Part shown: positions 1-11,299 of the stretch, piece by piece
How positions within the stretch are numbered: the stretch's first letter is position 1
How the letters are laid out: each line of letters begins with the position of its first letter
DNA from: Diabrotica undecimpunctata
Taxonomy: Eukaryota; Arthropoda; Insecta; Coleoptera; Chrysomelidae
Assembly (NCBI RefSeq): GCF_040954645.1
Contig: NC_092806.1
Location: 25,817,644 to 25,881,643 of the forward strand
DNA: 64,000 nt
Reading direction: 5' to 3'
Translations under genes and position numbers: made by a program
Notes under the pieces: model-generated
Databases searched by the model: none
What the model saw: the letters and a program-made list of their open reading frames with translations, nothing else
Told to the model about the DNA's origin: nothing

Positions 1-305
1 GTCTTTGTATACGAGAATAGGAAAATTTGAATAAGAAAAGCTCTATCTTTTTTATTTATCTTACATTTTTTTAGTATTGTTTGCATTATTATCAACTATG
101 TTTTTAATTTTATCTAATATTTATCAAAAATAAAATAAGTTCTTGAGAGAAAACCTTCAACAAATAGAAGCACCAAAAGCTAGAAACTATTAAGCCTTAA
201 CCCTTTCGAGACTCCAGGTAAATATGTATACCACTATGTTTGCATACGAGCCTAAAATAATTGTTTGCCGTTAATAGTTATTTAACCAACAAGTGTATTA
301 ATAAG

Positions 306-377
306 GGCGATTAACAATTGAGATATATTAACGTGCGAGCGAAGCGAGTGCGTTAATGTTCGAGATTGTTAATCGCC
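306..377. repeat. double-stem hairpin near the piggyBac left end
   Basis: A 13-bp perfect outer stem (GGCGATTAACAAT at 306-318 with its complement at 365-377) encloses a 7-bp perfect inner stem (ATTAACG at 327-333 with 351-357). The centre is tgcgagcgaagcgagtg. It lies about 105 bp inside the piggyBac end. It could be a subterminal transposase-binding structure or a small older insertion; the sequence does not decide. Confidence 0.6.
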
Positions 378-1094
378 ATTTTAATTCACGAGTTCATTAC
401 AAAACTTTTCCGTCGACCGAACTTTTCAGAAATAAAAATATCTTGGTTTAAATTATTATTTACTTAACGATAAATAGTGACATACAATGACAGACAGTAC
501 TTACAGCGGCTATGTCATTTTAAATAATTTTTTAGTGGGAATATAAATAGGTACCTATATGTTTGGTTGCCTACACCACAGGTCACTGCCAATCACAGAG
601 GTTAAATTATTATACAAGCAATGTATGTTGTGTTGCCTATAATAAAATCGTTCATTAATAGAAAATCATTCATTAATAGGGGTCATTAATCAATGATTTT
701 GAGGGTGTTAAAATTAATCATAAATGGATGGTCGACGGAAAATTATATTAAAAAATGCACCAGTCAGTTCTCTATTGTATCGTTTGAGTCACGTACACGT
801 GTAGCCTCGTAAAATATTTTAGTGAACATCAAATTGGCAAGTTTTAGATGTGTTGATTGGTGCAGTCAGCATAAATATATTGTTTTTTCATAAAAATAAT
901 AGTTAAATTGAATTAAATCATTTCACAGACTTTTTGTTTTGTGTATTTTTATAGTAAGTATATTTAGGTTGTTATTTATTTATAGTAAATTAAACATTTG
1001 ACTGTTTATAAAGTCGATGGTAGTAAAAAGTACCAATAGTCTTATAGTACGGTATGTAAGTGTACCATTAGTCTTATTCATATCATTTTTGGAT

Positions 1095-2646
1095 ATGGAT
1101 AAGAAAAGACCACTTACACATGAAGAACTTAAATATTATGCAGAATTGTCATTTTCCGAGTCTGGATGTAGTGATGAGATGTATTAATCTTCTGATAATA
1201 AATCGGAATCAAACGAGGACTGCCAGGATAACCTTCACGAAACTTCTGATGAAGAATCAGAATCAGAGAGCCAGTTAGAAGTTCGAGATACACAGAAAAC
1301 TTTAAAAATAACTGCCACACCTAGTAGTTCTTTTGTGTTGTAGTCAACACCAAATAAAGGTTTTGCTCCGAAAAAACAAATTTCAAGTCAACCAATATTT
1401 CAAAAAGTTGTTTCCACGTTCTTTGTATACGTATGTTGCTCAATGTACTAATGAAAGGACTGAAATATGTAAGAAGCAGTCAAGAAGAAACGCTCGTCTG
1501 AAAGAAACTGACATAGGCGAAATTCAAATAGTTTTTGGTTGCATGCTAGTTATGTGCTACAACCGTGTACCAAAAATCAGTAATTATTGGTCAACACATC
1601 CTTCACTTGGAAATGTCTCGATTCAAAAGGCAATATCTCGTGACAGATTCAAAGTTATATCTTCAAAAATGTATTTTGCATCACCAATTAAACCAACAGA
1701 AACTTCAAAAACGTATTACATTGATGACGTTGTACAATGCTTGAAAGGTACCCTTCAAAATGGGGGAATCAAAATGTGACTTAGGTCAGACTCGTTTACT
1801 GGATATACCTACGACTTCAACATTTACACAGATCGTGAAACTGAATATGTAGAAGGAACTCTTGGGGAACGTGTAGTGTACAAACTTATTTGCACAGAAA
1901 AATAAAGAGATATAACCTTTTGCTTTGATCGCTTTTTTACTTCGGTTTGTCTGTTGGAAAGTCCATAGTACGCAGCAATAAGTACCTGTAACCAGAATAG
2001 AAAAAACTTACTAAAAATAAAAGATAAATTGCGAAGAGGTGAATGCTTATTTAAGTGCAATAAAAAAGGACTAATGTTTGTAAAATGGCAGGACACCAAG
2101 GAAGTATTGATGCTGAGTAATTGCCATAATGACAATGTTTCATCTATCAATAAAACTATGAGAGATGGCTCGAAAGTAAATGTGACTTGCCCAGAAATGA
2201 TAGCGTGCTACAGGAAAATTATGAGTGGCGTTGATCTAGCGGACCAAATGGTAGGATTGTACGATTTAGATCGTAAATCAAACAAATGGTGGAAAAAATT
2301 ATTCCATCGGTTACTTATGATGTCAGTTGTAAACTCATGGATTATTTGTAATGAAAAAAACAAGAAAAAAATTCCTCTGATACAATTTCTGGTACCTCTG
2401 GCAGAAGAAATGATTCCTGAAGGACAAAAAATTTCTGCTATACGACGTTTATCTAAAAAGGGAAGAATATATATAAAACGAAAACGTTTCGAGAGTGTGT
2501 CAGATCATCTTCCAATTAAAGGAAACATAAGAAGACGATGTAAAAGGTACACTGATAATAAAACAAAAACACGTACAAAAACCATTTGCGAAGAATGTGA
2601 CATTCCTTTATGTAAAAAGTGTTTCGCAGTATATCACCGTCAATAA
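1095..2646 (+). pseudogene. piggyBac-like transposase, broken
   Basis: The likely start is the ATG at 1095, giving MDKKRPLTHEELKYYAELSF and then an acidic N-terminus normal for the family. The frame stops at 1185-1187 (TAA), reads on with an acidic Ser/Glu stretch, stops again near 1341 and shifts frame near 1420. The next block (about 1333-1779) holds the N-terminal DDE_Tnp_1_7 region. A TGA follows it, and then a stretch ending in YTYDFNIYTDRE matches the region of a catalytic Asp. A further shift leads to 2029-2646, which has the GVDLADQM motif containing the last catalytic Asp and ends in a Cys-rich finger (CEECDIPLCKKC). Total length fits a 550-600-residue transposase. At least four disabling changes make it a pseudogene. 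Confidence 0.85.
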
Positions 2647-3099
2647 TATTTTGTATTTTTGAGTAATTGTTTTATATTTTTATATATTTTTAGTAATAAA
2701 GTAATAAAAATATATTAATATTATTTTTATGTAGGATTGTTGGTACACATACGTACCATTACACAAGACTAATGGTACGTATATGTCCACCAACACCCTA
2801 ACGTTTTTATTAACATGTTTTGTCAAAAAAGGGTATATTTGTGTATATAAAAATAAAAAACCACACAAATATGTTTTTAAAACCCGTTAAAAAAACCGCC
2901 TCAAAAGGGTTAAGTGGTATGGCAGTGTCATTTTTAAATGAAAAACGATATATACTAGCTACTCTAATATATTTCTGATAAGAGTAATAGTATTCATTAG
3001 ACTTATTAGTCATCTGCGTGTTCTGACTTGTTCTAACATGAATTATAGTAATAGTGTCACATTTGACCCTACGATACCGTTACACGTTCCTGATATACT

Positions 3100-3275
3100 A
3101 GCGCTAATGTCGTCGCGTAAGCAGCGCCGCGTTAGCGTTGACCCAACCGGAATATGACAGTATCATGGAGTAAATTATACGAACCACATTGCCGTACGTA
3201 TAATTTACTCCTTAATAATAACATTTTCCGGTTGGGCCGACGTTAACGCAGCGCTGCTAACGCGACATTATCAGC
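3100..3275. repeat. foldback (inverted) repeat, MITE-like
   Basis: The arms at about 3106-3151 and 3228-3272 are imperfect inverse complements, sharing blocks such as CCCAACCGGAA and GCAGCGC. A 15-bp perfect inner stem (GGAGTAAATTATACG, 3167-3181, with 3197-3211) lies between them. The region is more GC-rich than its surroundings. No coding signal was seen. It resembles a foldback-type non-autonomous element, with class unknown. Confidence 0.6.
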
Positions 3276-3333
3276 ACTTGTACTACAGGGTACTTAGTGT
3301 TGGCGTCACAATTATAAAGTGCTGTTAGATTTT

Positions 3334-3800
3334 GGCAAATATGGATGATCGAAGAAAGCCTTTTACTGAGCAGAAATGAAACAATTTACTGAAGGACTTT
3401 TGGAATGCAGTAGAAGGTATTTCTGATGCCAAAATAACTGTTACTCATCACGGACAAATAGCAAAAAGTGGGTAAAACGACCACCTGTAGGCAATTGTAC
3501 TCGTGCAGCTAATTTGGTGTCATACATTTCTGGTCTATTAGGTCCAGCCTTATCAAGCGGTAAGTTTGTTACCTGATGACCAAATTATTAACGAGTAAAT
3601 AAATAAATTATGGAAGTCGATCTTCGATTTGTAAGTCCACTAATCCCAATAATTAAACAGAAATGAGAACATTCTTGGAGATTCTTTATCTAGCTGACGC
3701 CTTTAAAGTAACTGATGAAGACATCAAATCACTTTTTTATGCGGATAGTACAAGAGTTGATATACTTGGTGCAGCAATAACCATGAAGAGATTTGAAAGG
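3334..3800 (+). other. short coding relics, origin unclear
   Basis: Two short plus-strand reading stretches are visible. Near 3466-3573 one contains WVKRPPVGNCTRAANLVSYI and nearby residues. The second, starting at the ATG at 3663, contains GAAITMKRF, which weakly resembles the N-terminal DDE_Tnp_1_7 block of piggyBac-like transposases (a D-I-x-x-A-x-(M/I)-(S/T)-x-x-R-F pattern). Neither is long enough to be sure. It may be another piggyBac-type fragment abutting the pogo-like relic on the opposite strand. Confidence 0.3.
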
Positions 3801-5190
3801 CTATAAAGAGTCCAACGGTTGAAGTCTGTGTGTGGTGTGACTTGCTAACTGCAATAACCTAATTCCATTATCCCTGGCAATTTGTAGAGCTGTTAGGATT
3901 TTACTATGGATGCTGTGGCTGTCCAACAATAACAAAACAGGGGCCTCAGGGCCTTTCAGTGAAACGATTAAGCCATGTCACAAAAAGATCGATACTGATA
4001 TATCCAGTATCGTTAATAATGACAATGCTGCCAGGCGGAGCACCTCATGAAAGTTCCTCTTGAAAAAGTTTGCTCTTAAAAATTATCATTTTTGATGAAA
4101 ACTGCCCTGCTACACTAGAACAACAAACCACAGTAGTATTTACCCCCTCTCTTCACTTGAAATTCTCCCAATTTGATGTTTCCCTTCTTAGCTTATATTT
4201 TTTGACATTGCCGAAGTACAGTCAATTTTTCTCTTCACAAATTCTTTGTAAAAGTTCAAAGAAATTATCAATTTGTGTTTTGATAAATCCTACAGCCCTT
4301 GCCATGATTTTTTCTCCAGCTGCCGTAACGATATTTCTTTATGTCTTGACATGAAACCATAATACCACTTCTTGTCTGCTATACGTTATTCTGTGTTGAA
4401 ATTCTGTTTCAAATTGTTTATTGTTGCCAAATCAAATGCCAATTTGCAGTCATCTCTTGAATGAAATGAAGTAAAAACGATTTTATGCAGCAAAGATCTG
4501 ACATTGGCCCTCAGAATAAGGCTAATTTAATGCTATGTACACAGTGTACTCTACTATGGAGCTGAATCATGGACATTAAACCGGAATACAATAAATCGAC
4601 TTAACGCGTTTGAAATGTGGACATTTAGAAGATCGTTAAGGATTCCATGGGTAGATAGAGTCATGAATACAGAAGTGTTAAGGAGAATAGGCAGAGACAG
4701 GGAAAGTAAAAATACAATAAAAGATAGGAAATTGCAATATCTCGGACATGTTATGAGAGGCAAAAGATACAACATATTGAGACTCATAATTCAAGGAAAA
4801 GTAGAGGGTAGGAGAAGCGTAGGAAGAAGACGCGTTTCCTGGTTGAAGAACCTAAGATATTGGTTTGGTTGCAGCTCAAGGCAATTGTTTAGAGCAGCTG
4901 CCTCGAAGGTCAGAATAGCCATGATGATTGTCAACCTTCGTCGTGGAGATGGCACTTAAAGAAGAAGTCATCTCTTATGTCCATCCCGAATATTCGCTCT
5001 TCAAAAATAAAAAAAAATGCTTAGCCAATTCTGCTTCAACTTCTTTATTAAATACAGTAAACCTGCCTATTTTGTAAAATGCATTATTTGCTCGTTTGTA
5101 TTTCTCTTCGAGATGTCTTTTAGTGTAGCTTTATGTGCTTTAAACAACCTTGCTCTTTCATTAAGCCTATAAGAATCTTTACAAAAAGTT
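3795..5190 (-). pseudogene. pogo/Tigger-like DDE_1 transposase, split by a LINE
   Basis: Read downward from about 5190, the minus strand first shows an N-terminal helix-turn-helix stretch (KYKRANNAFYKIGRF, then VEAELAKH). After the inserted LINE at 4459-4965 it continues with a CENPB-type segment (LAFDLATINNLKQNFN, then IADKKWYYGFMSRH). It goes on into the DDE_1 catalytic domain: GQFSSKMIIF, then NDTGYISIDLFVTWLNRF, a relic of the DGHSSH-type block, and finally SHTTHRLQPLD near 3820, a signature of pogo/Tigger/jerky transposases. Several stops and frameshifts interrupt it. It is a dead cut-and-paste transposase. The C-terminal end past about 3795 is not recognisable. Confidence 0.75.
4459..4965 (+). 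mobile_element. 5'-truncated RTE-like LINE (family A), 11-bp TSD
   Basis: This 507-bp insertion sits in the pogo-like transposase and is flanked by the 11-bp direct repeat AGTCATCTCTT (4448-4458 and 4966-4976). It encodes the C-terminal part of a non-LTR reverse transcriptase protein: a YYGAESWTL block, FEMWTFRRSLRIPW, LGHVMRGKRY, and RRRVSWLKNLR running to a stop at 4957-4959. The 3' end is GGCACTTAAAGAAGAAG; the same ending recurs in other family A copies in this window. The reading frame from 4615 is open to its stop, so it is one of the less decayed copies. Confidence 0.85.
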
Positions 5191-5900
5191 GAAATAGCAC
5201 CGCTTAAATATTAAATTAAATAATATCAAATTTTACCCACAACGGGTTTTACCAATTTGGAGGTTAGGCCACGAAAATAATCCCGAAACTGTTGCTCCTT
5301 TAATGAATCTTATGATATAAAGATATTATAAATGTTGTGATTACTTACTTGAACGGTAAGTAATAGTAGTATCTTTGTATCGGAAGTTAAATAATCACGA
5401 AAACACTAATATTTTCTTAACTGTTTTTTACAGCTGCACACGTATTGAAACTCTAACAGGTTTTGGGATGTAGTTCTAGTTGGTATTAACAGATAGCACC
5501 ACTTGTTGTCGGTTCGCTCAAAGGAGCCGGTCCAATATAGGCGACCTTACTGTCTGTAACGTGAAGGACTCTCAGCTCCCTCAGGAGAGAGAGAAGACTC
5601 GTTACTCGCTCTATCCATTGCTTTTTGGGACCTAAGAGGGTAGGGTTCTCGGTCAGCGGCCATAGACACGGGCTATGGGCACTAGCTAGGATTAAAATGC
5701 CTTTAATAAAACACAATAAAGGAATGTTTATTGTAATAATAATAATAATTATTATTAAAGCAGATATGTAAAGTACTTATACTAAGAATCTGAAATAAAT
5801 CGATAATTCTCTCCTGATCCGGGAATCGGGAAGATAATTATGCTAATTATTCTTAAATTAAGAATCTGTAAGAGAAAGTAGATTATTTATAACTATTAAT
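5190..5900. other. no gene seen; GC-richer block at 5480-5720
   Basis: No convincing coding signal. The stretch 5480-5720 is notably GC-richer than its neighbours and may be a non-coding part of an unidentified element. It is followed by an (AAT)n-like palindromic run near 5735-5757. Confidence 0.4.
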
Positions 5901-6405
5901 CAAAATTATGAGCAAAGTACAAATTAGGAAACATAGAAAATGTCACCTGTCAAAAATTCCAGAAGTATGAAGGGATTGAGATAGGAACTTGGGATAAAGT
6001 TAGGGACGTTTTGTTATAGTGCCATTCGGGCTAATCAACAATAAAAAGTGCCAAAAGTACACAAACAAAATAGTTATAAATAAAATTCGAAAAATTTTTA
6101 TTGAAATTTTCCGCTGTCGCTGAGACCTATAAAAATGTGGGAAAAAGCACAAGTTATTTTTATAGTATAAAATAGATATAAATCGAGAAAATATTGCAAG
6201 TTATTTTATACCTGTAAGAGAATAAAATACCAAAGTTAAAGTTTGAAATATTTTATAAGTTTTTAGCAGTGTACCTGTAAACAATGTAAAATACCAAAAA
6301 TCAAAGTTGAAAATAAATTACAAGTTTTTAGCAGTGTACCTGAAAGAGAAAATAGAACGCAATTAATAAGTTTTATTTATTTTTCTATTCTTTTAAGGAT
6401 ATCAG

Positions 6406-6743
6406 CACCGTCCGGTGACTAAGTCCCGTGAAGTAGAGACTTAGCAGAATCCTGAAAGAGAAGAACTTCTTACACCACTTGTAAGATACCGAAATAATCA
6501 GATTTTGGACTAAGTCCAAAAGCACAGATTATATCGGCGATAATTGCGACGCTCTTAAGGAAAATATTAGCAAATTCGACCAAGTCGAAAAGCAGAAATA
6601 AATCCCTCAAAAATGGCTGCTGTTGGTTTGGAAACAAACCGACGTTAAAGATGAGAATGTGAGGTTCTTGGTTTAAAGTTGAGAGCGTTAGGCTCTGGAT
6701 ATGTAGAGAACGTTAGGTTCTGGGAAATAAAACAGAGTCTCTG
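6406..6743. repeat. array of about a dozen short perfect hairpins
   Basis: Short stem-loops follow one another: CACCG-TC-CGGTG (6406-6417), CTAAGTC/GACTTAG (6419-6444), CTTACA-CCACT-TGTAAG (6469-6485), TTTTGGACTAAGTCCAAAA (6503-6521), TATCG-G-CGATA (6532-6542), TTCGAC-CAA-GTCGAA (6575-6589), GGTTTG-GAAA-CAAACC (6625-6640) and CAGAG-T-CTCTG (6733-6743). Two hairpins share the loop GTTAG: AGAGC-GTTAG-GCTCT (6682-6696) and AGAAC-GTTAG-GTTCT (6707-6721). A degenerate third lies at about 6654-6668. The stems of the GTTAG hairpins differ by compensatory changes. Confidence 0.65.
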
Positions 6744-6829
6744 AGAACTGAATCAATCAGAGGATCTCTTACATGCCAAGAAGGCTGGACCAGCGAACTT
6801 ATCCTGACCCGGTCTGATGTCCTGGCCGT

Positions 6830-7050
6830 CGTGCACCTTTTTTATGCTAAAAAAAAGTAGGTCAACTCGTAACCGTCGTTTTGGCTTTTCCGTGATTGGA
6901 CCTGCACGACGACCAATGCGAAATTTTTAGTATTATCATTGGCTGCAGCTCAGGTGCCTTTCGACCAACGATAATACAGAAAATGAGCAACAGACTCCTG
7001 AATTATGATTGGCTGCAATTACTGTTGCCATTTGACCAATCACAATTCAG
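6830..7050 (-). promoter_or_regulatory. candidate promoter head of repeat B copy 1
   Basis: On the minus strand two imperfect inverted units with ATTGG at one side and CCAAT at the other precede a TATA-like GCATAAAAAAGGTGCAC (complement of about 6831-6847). The second copy of repeat B keeps one such CCAAT unit and a weaker ATATAGGTGCAC. Paired CCAAT boxes upstream of a TATA-like box suggest a Pol II promoter. No transcription evidence exists here. Confidence 0.35.
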
Positions 7051-7109
7051 CAGGCTGGGCGACATTACCCTATAATTCAATGCCTACCCAGTCAACAGCA
7101 AAGTAATGC

Positions 7110-9470
7110 AGTGCCCAATCAATTCTCTAACTTCAGATGAGAATGAAAACGAAATAAAAAAGTTGTATAAAGAATTAAAAGCGCTCTTAAAATAAACTAG
7201 AAAAAAATGAGTCAATTATCGTTTAAGGTAATTTTAATACTATTTTATTTTTACTAATATTGCTACTAAATAAAAGAATTTGTTAAAAAACTATGTGAGT
7301 TAAAATTGTAAAAAACGGACCTATTACAGTAGAAACTTCTTGATACATTTTGTTGCGTCGTTGTCAAAACAAATAGCCAACACAGTTAGGCATTATTTGT
7401 CAAATTTGACAGTTCAAACTGAAAAACACGCTATTAACTAACTATTTAAATTTTCATTTACATTATTTAATCCGTTTCGTTTTAAAATTTTATCGTTTTT
7501 ACAAATAATAACTTGCACTTAAAAACGAAAATAACGGGTTCGTGAATTCAGCGCGAAGAATGGATTAAGAGGTCTGTTATTTGCAGAGTCGACCACTCTC
7601 GAGGGTATGCAAAAATCTGGAGGAGCCGTGAATTGCATGATATATATCGAGCACTGATTTGATCTTAGTGTAGGTAGAGTGGCTACCATCACGATGTTTC
7701 CGCGAGGAGCACGATTTCCTTTTTAACGTTTTAACATATGTCATGATCCATTTTTATTGACGTGGAAACCTTGTACCCGCTTTATAGAACATATTGAATA
7801 AAACATATTTCGTAATTGTAGATAAAGGCACATACAATGCAAACAAAGGTTGTATACAATGTGTATTTAACACGAATATCTCGGTAACGATTCTGTTACT
7901 TTGGTGACACCTTTCTCTTTTTCTTCCATAAAGTTCTCTAACGTGACATTAGATCACTATTTATTTAATAATAATATATTTAATCTATTACCGCGAAAAA
8001 GTTAATGATCAAAAATATGAAAACAGTTCTCAAAGAGTAAAAAAATAGTATACATCTTAAATACTATTAATGCATTATTTTATTATTTAAAGATTACATC
8101 ATTTTATACATCCATACCTGTCTTCTCATCTTTTGCGTCCTTGACATATTTAATAACATTATCTTCTTTGCACCTCTTATTTTTTTGCTTTTATTACCAT
8201 CTTGGTCATCATCTGCTTGCTTATGATCTTTCTCTGTTGCTTCAAGTTTCTTTTCAGTAACTTTTGGTATGATTGCATCTGTTATTTAGCAGATTTGTAG
8301 CTACCTACGTCTTGCCTTCAGGTATTAACTTCTCTTGTTTTTTGTTCTGGGGTTTTCATAGTATTGTTGGTCTTCGTGTTTTAGTTTATATGTAGCTATG
8401 CATACCTGATAGATGGTACCACGGACATACCGCCTCATAGGTGGTATGTTCGTGTTTCATGACCAAACTAGGTCAAAATCACGTCATAGTACGGTTTTTG
8501 TGACTCCAAGCAGCAAAGTGTACAAACTGTAACAAACATTATCCGATCAATTATAAATATTACATGAAAGTCTAATATGAACGTAAACATGTCACTGGAA
8601 CAGACAACAGAACATCAGAAGAAATACATATACCATACTTATGACTATGATTTCCATATATATTGTTGTTTGTTTGTGTTTATATGACTGCGGACACTAA
8701 ATCCATTTTCCAATCTTACAATTTTTACTCATTTTTTCATTTGTCATTGTTTCGTATACAATCTTAATCTAAATCTATTACTAGTATTGATCTCTAATAT
8801 ATAGTCTTTTCCTTTTGGTAATTTGTTTTTTCATTGGGTAGTTTTTTCTATTACTTAGGTGCTTTTTTAGTTATTTATAACGTTTATATATAAAATAGGT
8901 GATAGGTCCTCAGAGTTTCACAGCAAACCCTTCTGCAGCTATCTACTTAATTCAATAGCTTCTTTACTATGGACTGTCCAAGTTCCTTATTTTTTCTCTT
9001 TTTTATTTTTATTTTTTTTTTATTTTTTTTATTAATTATTTATTTTTTATAAAAAATTTTTTTATTTTATTTTTTTATTTATTTATTTTTATTTTCTTTT
9101 TCTATTATTTTTTTTTATATTTTTTTATATTCTAACAAATTACAAAGAAATACTTACTTTATATTTACAATTACAATTTGAGTTTAATATCTAAACAGGT
9201 TTACACAATAATCTATATAATAATTCATTATTTTCTAATGTCAATAAATAAATAAATAATTTAAATTAATGGAATGGTCGATATCGGTCAAAGAAGACAG
9301 CGAATTAAAAAAATTATTAACTTTATTAGATATTAGAGAACAGTCCAAAATTTTATAATGTAGGTTACCCATCTGACCACAAGTACATTGTGGACTATCA
9401 GCTAGATTCATTTTAAACATATATGATGGTGTAACTTCTGATGACTTTTATGCAATAAGTCACCCAACAG
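7110..9470. other. no gene recognised; low-complexity T-rich tract
   Basis: No intact gene. The minus strand at about 8090-8290 has a short open stretch rich in Lys, Gln and Asp (PKVTEKKLEATEKDHKQADD) that I cannot assign. A nearly pure T-rich tract lies at 8997-9127. The rest is AT-rich with no structure I could interpret. Confidence 0.4.
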
Positions 9471-9479
9471 CATAAAATA

Positions 9480-11124
9480 TGGCGAAGGAAATCTTATCTC
9501 GGAGCCATCAACGATCTTAGAAACATGGAAATCATACATACAAAAATTATTTGCATCTGACAGGACGGGTGATTACTTATATGGAGAAGAAGAAATAGGA
9601 CCTTCAATCCTTAAATCGGAGATAGAAGATGCCATTGCAGCACTAAAAAACAATAAGTCAGCAGGTCCGGACAATGTACCCTGCGATATATTAAAGATCC
9701 TATGTAAATCAGACAAACAGTTCCTTGATAATCTAGTTGAACTTTTTAACAACATTATATAATAGCGGTAAAATCCCGGAGAACTGGCTGCAGTCAACAT
9801 TTATTACAATCCCGAAGAAACCAAATGCCCAGATCTGTGATAACTACCGGCTTATAAGCTTAATCAATCATGTCACTAAAGCGTTCACTAAGATCATTTA
9901 TAGAAGAATATATGATAAATGTGAGTCAAATATTGATAGATCGCAGTTTGGCTTTCGGAAAGCACTTGGAACTAGAGAAGCAATTTTCGCTTTCCAGGTG
10001 CTTATACAGCGGTGTAGAGACGTTGATAAGGACGTGTATTTGTGCTTTGTGGATTTTAGAAAAGCATTTGACAATGTCAATCATGAACAATTGATAGATA
10101 TTCTGCGAAAGACAGGTATTGACGACAAGGACATTCGAATTGTGGCAAACCTATACTGGGGTCAAACAGCAAGAGCAAAAATTGGCAACGAACTCACTGT
10201 AAGTGTGCAGATCAAAAGAGGTGTCCGTCAGGGGTGTATATTATCCCCACTCCTATTCAATATTTATTCCGAAGAAATATTTAACAAATGTATGGAAAAT
10301 GCAAATGAGGGCATAAAAATAAACGGCGAATTAACGAACAATATAAGATATGCCGACGACACGGTGATCCTTGCCAGTATTATAACGAATTACAGTAGGT
10401 AATGGAAAGAGTTTATTCAGTTAGTGAGGAATACGGCCTGGGCCTCAACTTCAAGAAGACAAAGTGGATGCTGATAAGCAGGAAGCAACAGCCTGCTCGA
10501 CAGTTACGGATAAGTAACATACTAATTGACCATGTAGAATCTTATGTGCACTTTGGCACCAACGTTAATGCAAAATGGGAACGGGCCACAGAAATTAAGG
10601 CGAGAATAGAACGATCTAGAGCAGCATTTAGCAATATGAAAAAGCTCCTCATAAGCAGGGATTTGTCTCTTCCCCTAAAACTACGTCTAGTTAAATGCTA
10701 CATTTTTCCGATCTTACTGTATGGTATGGAGGCCTGGACGCTGACGGAGACACTTACGAGAAAACTAGAAGCATTCGAAATGTGGGTGTACCGACTCATT
10801 CTTCGTATATCCCGTACCCAACATGTCACCAACATAGAGGTAATTCAAAGAATCGGAAAGGAGAAAGAAATCGTGAATACAATTAAGCAAAGAAAGCTTG
10901 AATATATATGCCACATTTTTAGACACGATAAGTACCGTCTACTGCAATTGATTGTCCAGGGAAAAATAGACAGTAAGCGGGAGCCAGGCAGGAGAAGACA
11001 CTCATGGCTCCAAAATCTGAGGAAGTGATTCGGGCTCACATCGGTCGAACTATTCAGAAGCGCCGCAAACAAGATCAGAATTGCCATGTTAATAGCCAAC
11101 GTTCGCAACGGACAGGGCACTTGA
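9480..11124 (+). pseudogene. RTE-like LINE (family A), reverse transcriptase region
   Basis: The longest family A copy on the plus strand, 5'-truncated. Reading order: a pre-RT stretch (NNKSAGPDNVPCDIL), a frameshift near 9755, the RT fingers (FITIPKKPNAQICDNYRLIS), FGFRKALGTREAIF, the palm (CFVDFRKAFDNVNHEQL), RQGCILSPLLFNIY, and the active-site box RYADDTVIL with both Asp intact. A second frameshift lies near 10390. The C-terminal domain then reads on (10402-11028) to a TGA at 11026-11028 where relatives have Trp, and continues to 11121. The 3' end, GGGCACTTGAAGAAGAAG, matches the other family A copies. Two frameshifts and one stop make it inactive. The clade name is from motif memory. Confidence 0.8.
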
Positions 11125-11299
11125 AGAAGAAGATGATGTTGTAAGACAGTGGTTAAAACTCATTCTACATATATCATATCATTGTCATATCCTTTGTCGA
11201 CTCCATTTTAGAAAACCAAGATTTATCCGTAATATGGTTTCTGATTGCTCTGTAATGGTTTCCTGTGTCACTCCTTGTGTCACCGAGTTTTTTGCCAAT

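Larger units (their letters stand above)
197..2913 (+). mobile_element. piggyBac-like DNA transposon, complete ends, inactivated
   Basis: TTAA target duplications lie at 197-200 and 2910-2913. Inside them the ends begin CCCTTTCGAGAC on the left and, reverse-complemented, CCCTTTTGAGGC on the right, which match at 10 of 12 bases. A TTAA target and CCC...GGG ends are hallmarks of the piggyBac superfamily. The 2.7-kb interior carries one plus-strand transposase relic preceded by about 0.9 kb of non-coding DNA that includes a long hairpin. Both ends and both TTAA copies survive, so loss of activity comes from the gene and not from deletion of the ends. Confidence 0.85.
5900..7110 (-). repeat. unclassified non-coding repeat ('repeat B'), copy 1
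   Basis: The minus strand from about 7090 downward shares blocks with the plus strand at 61.7-62.9 kb: a GATTGGTCAAAT...GCAGCCAAT unit, GGTGCACRACGGCC, CAGCCTTCTTGGCAT, and then repeated pyrimidine-tract-plus-CAG motifs. No protein is encoded in either copy. In order, copy 1 has a promoter-like head (6830-7090), a hairpin array (6406-6743) and five acceptor-like motifs, with AG/G boundaries at about 6452, 6340, 6275, 6212 and 6126. It could be the leader or LTR of a retroelement, or a non-autonomous element. The edges are approximate. Confidence 0.55.

Noticed and set aside
3660..3806. Confident piggyBac assignment for the short plus-strand frame
   Set aside because: Only one short block fits; kept as an uncertain relic.
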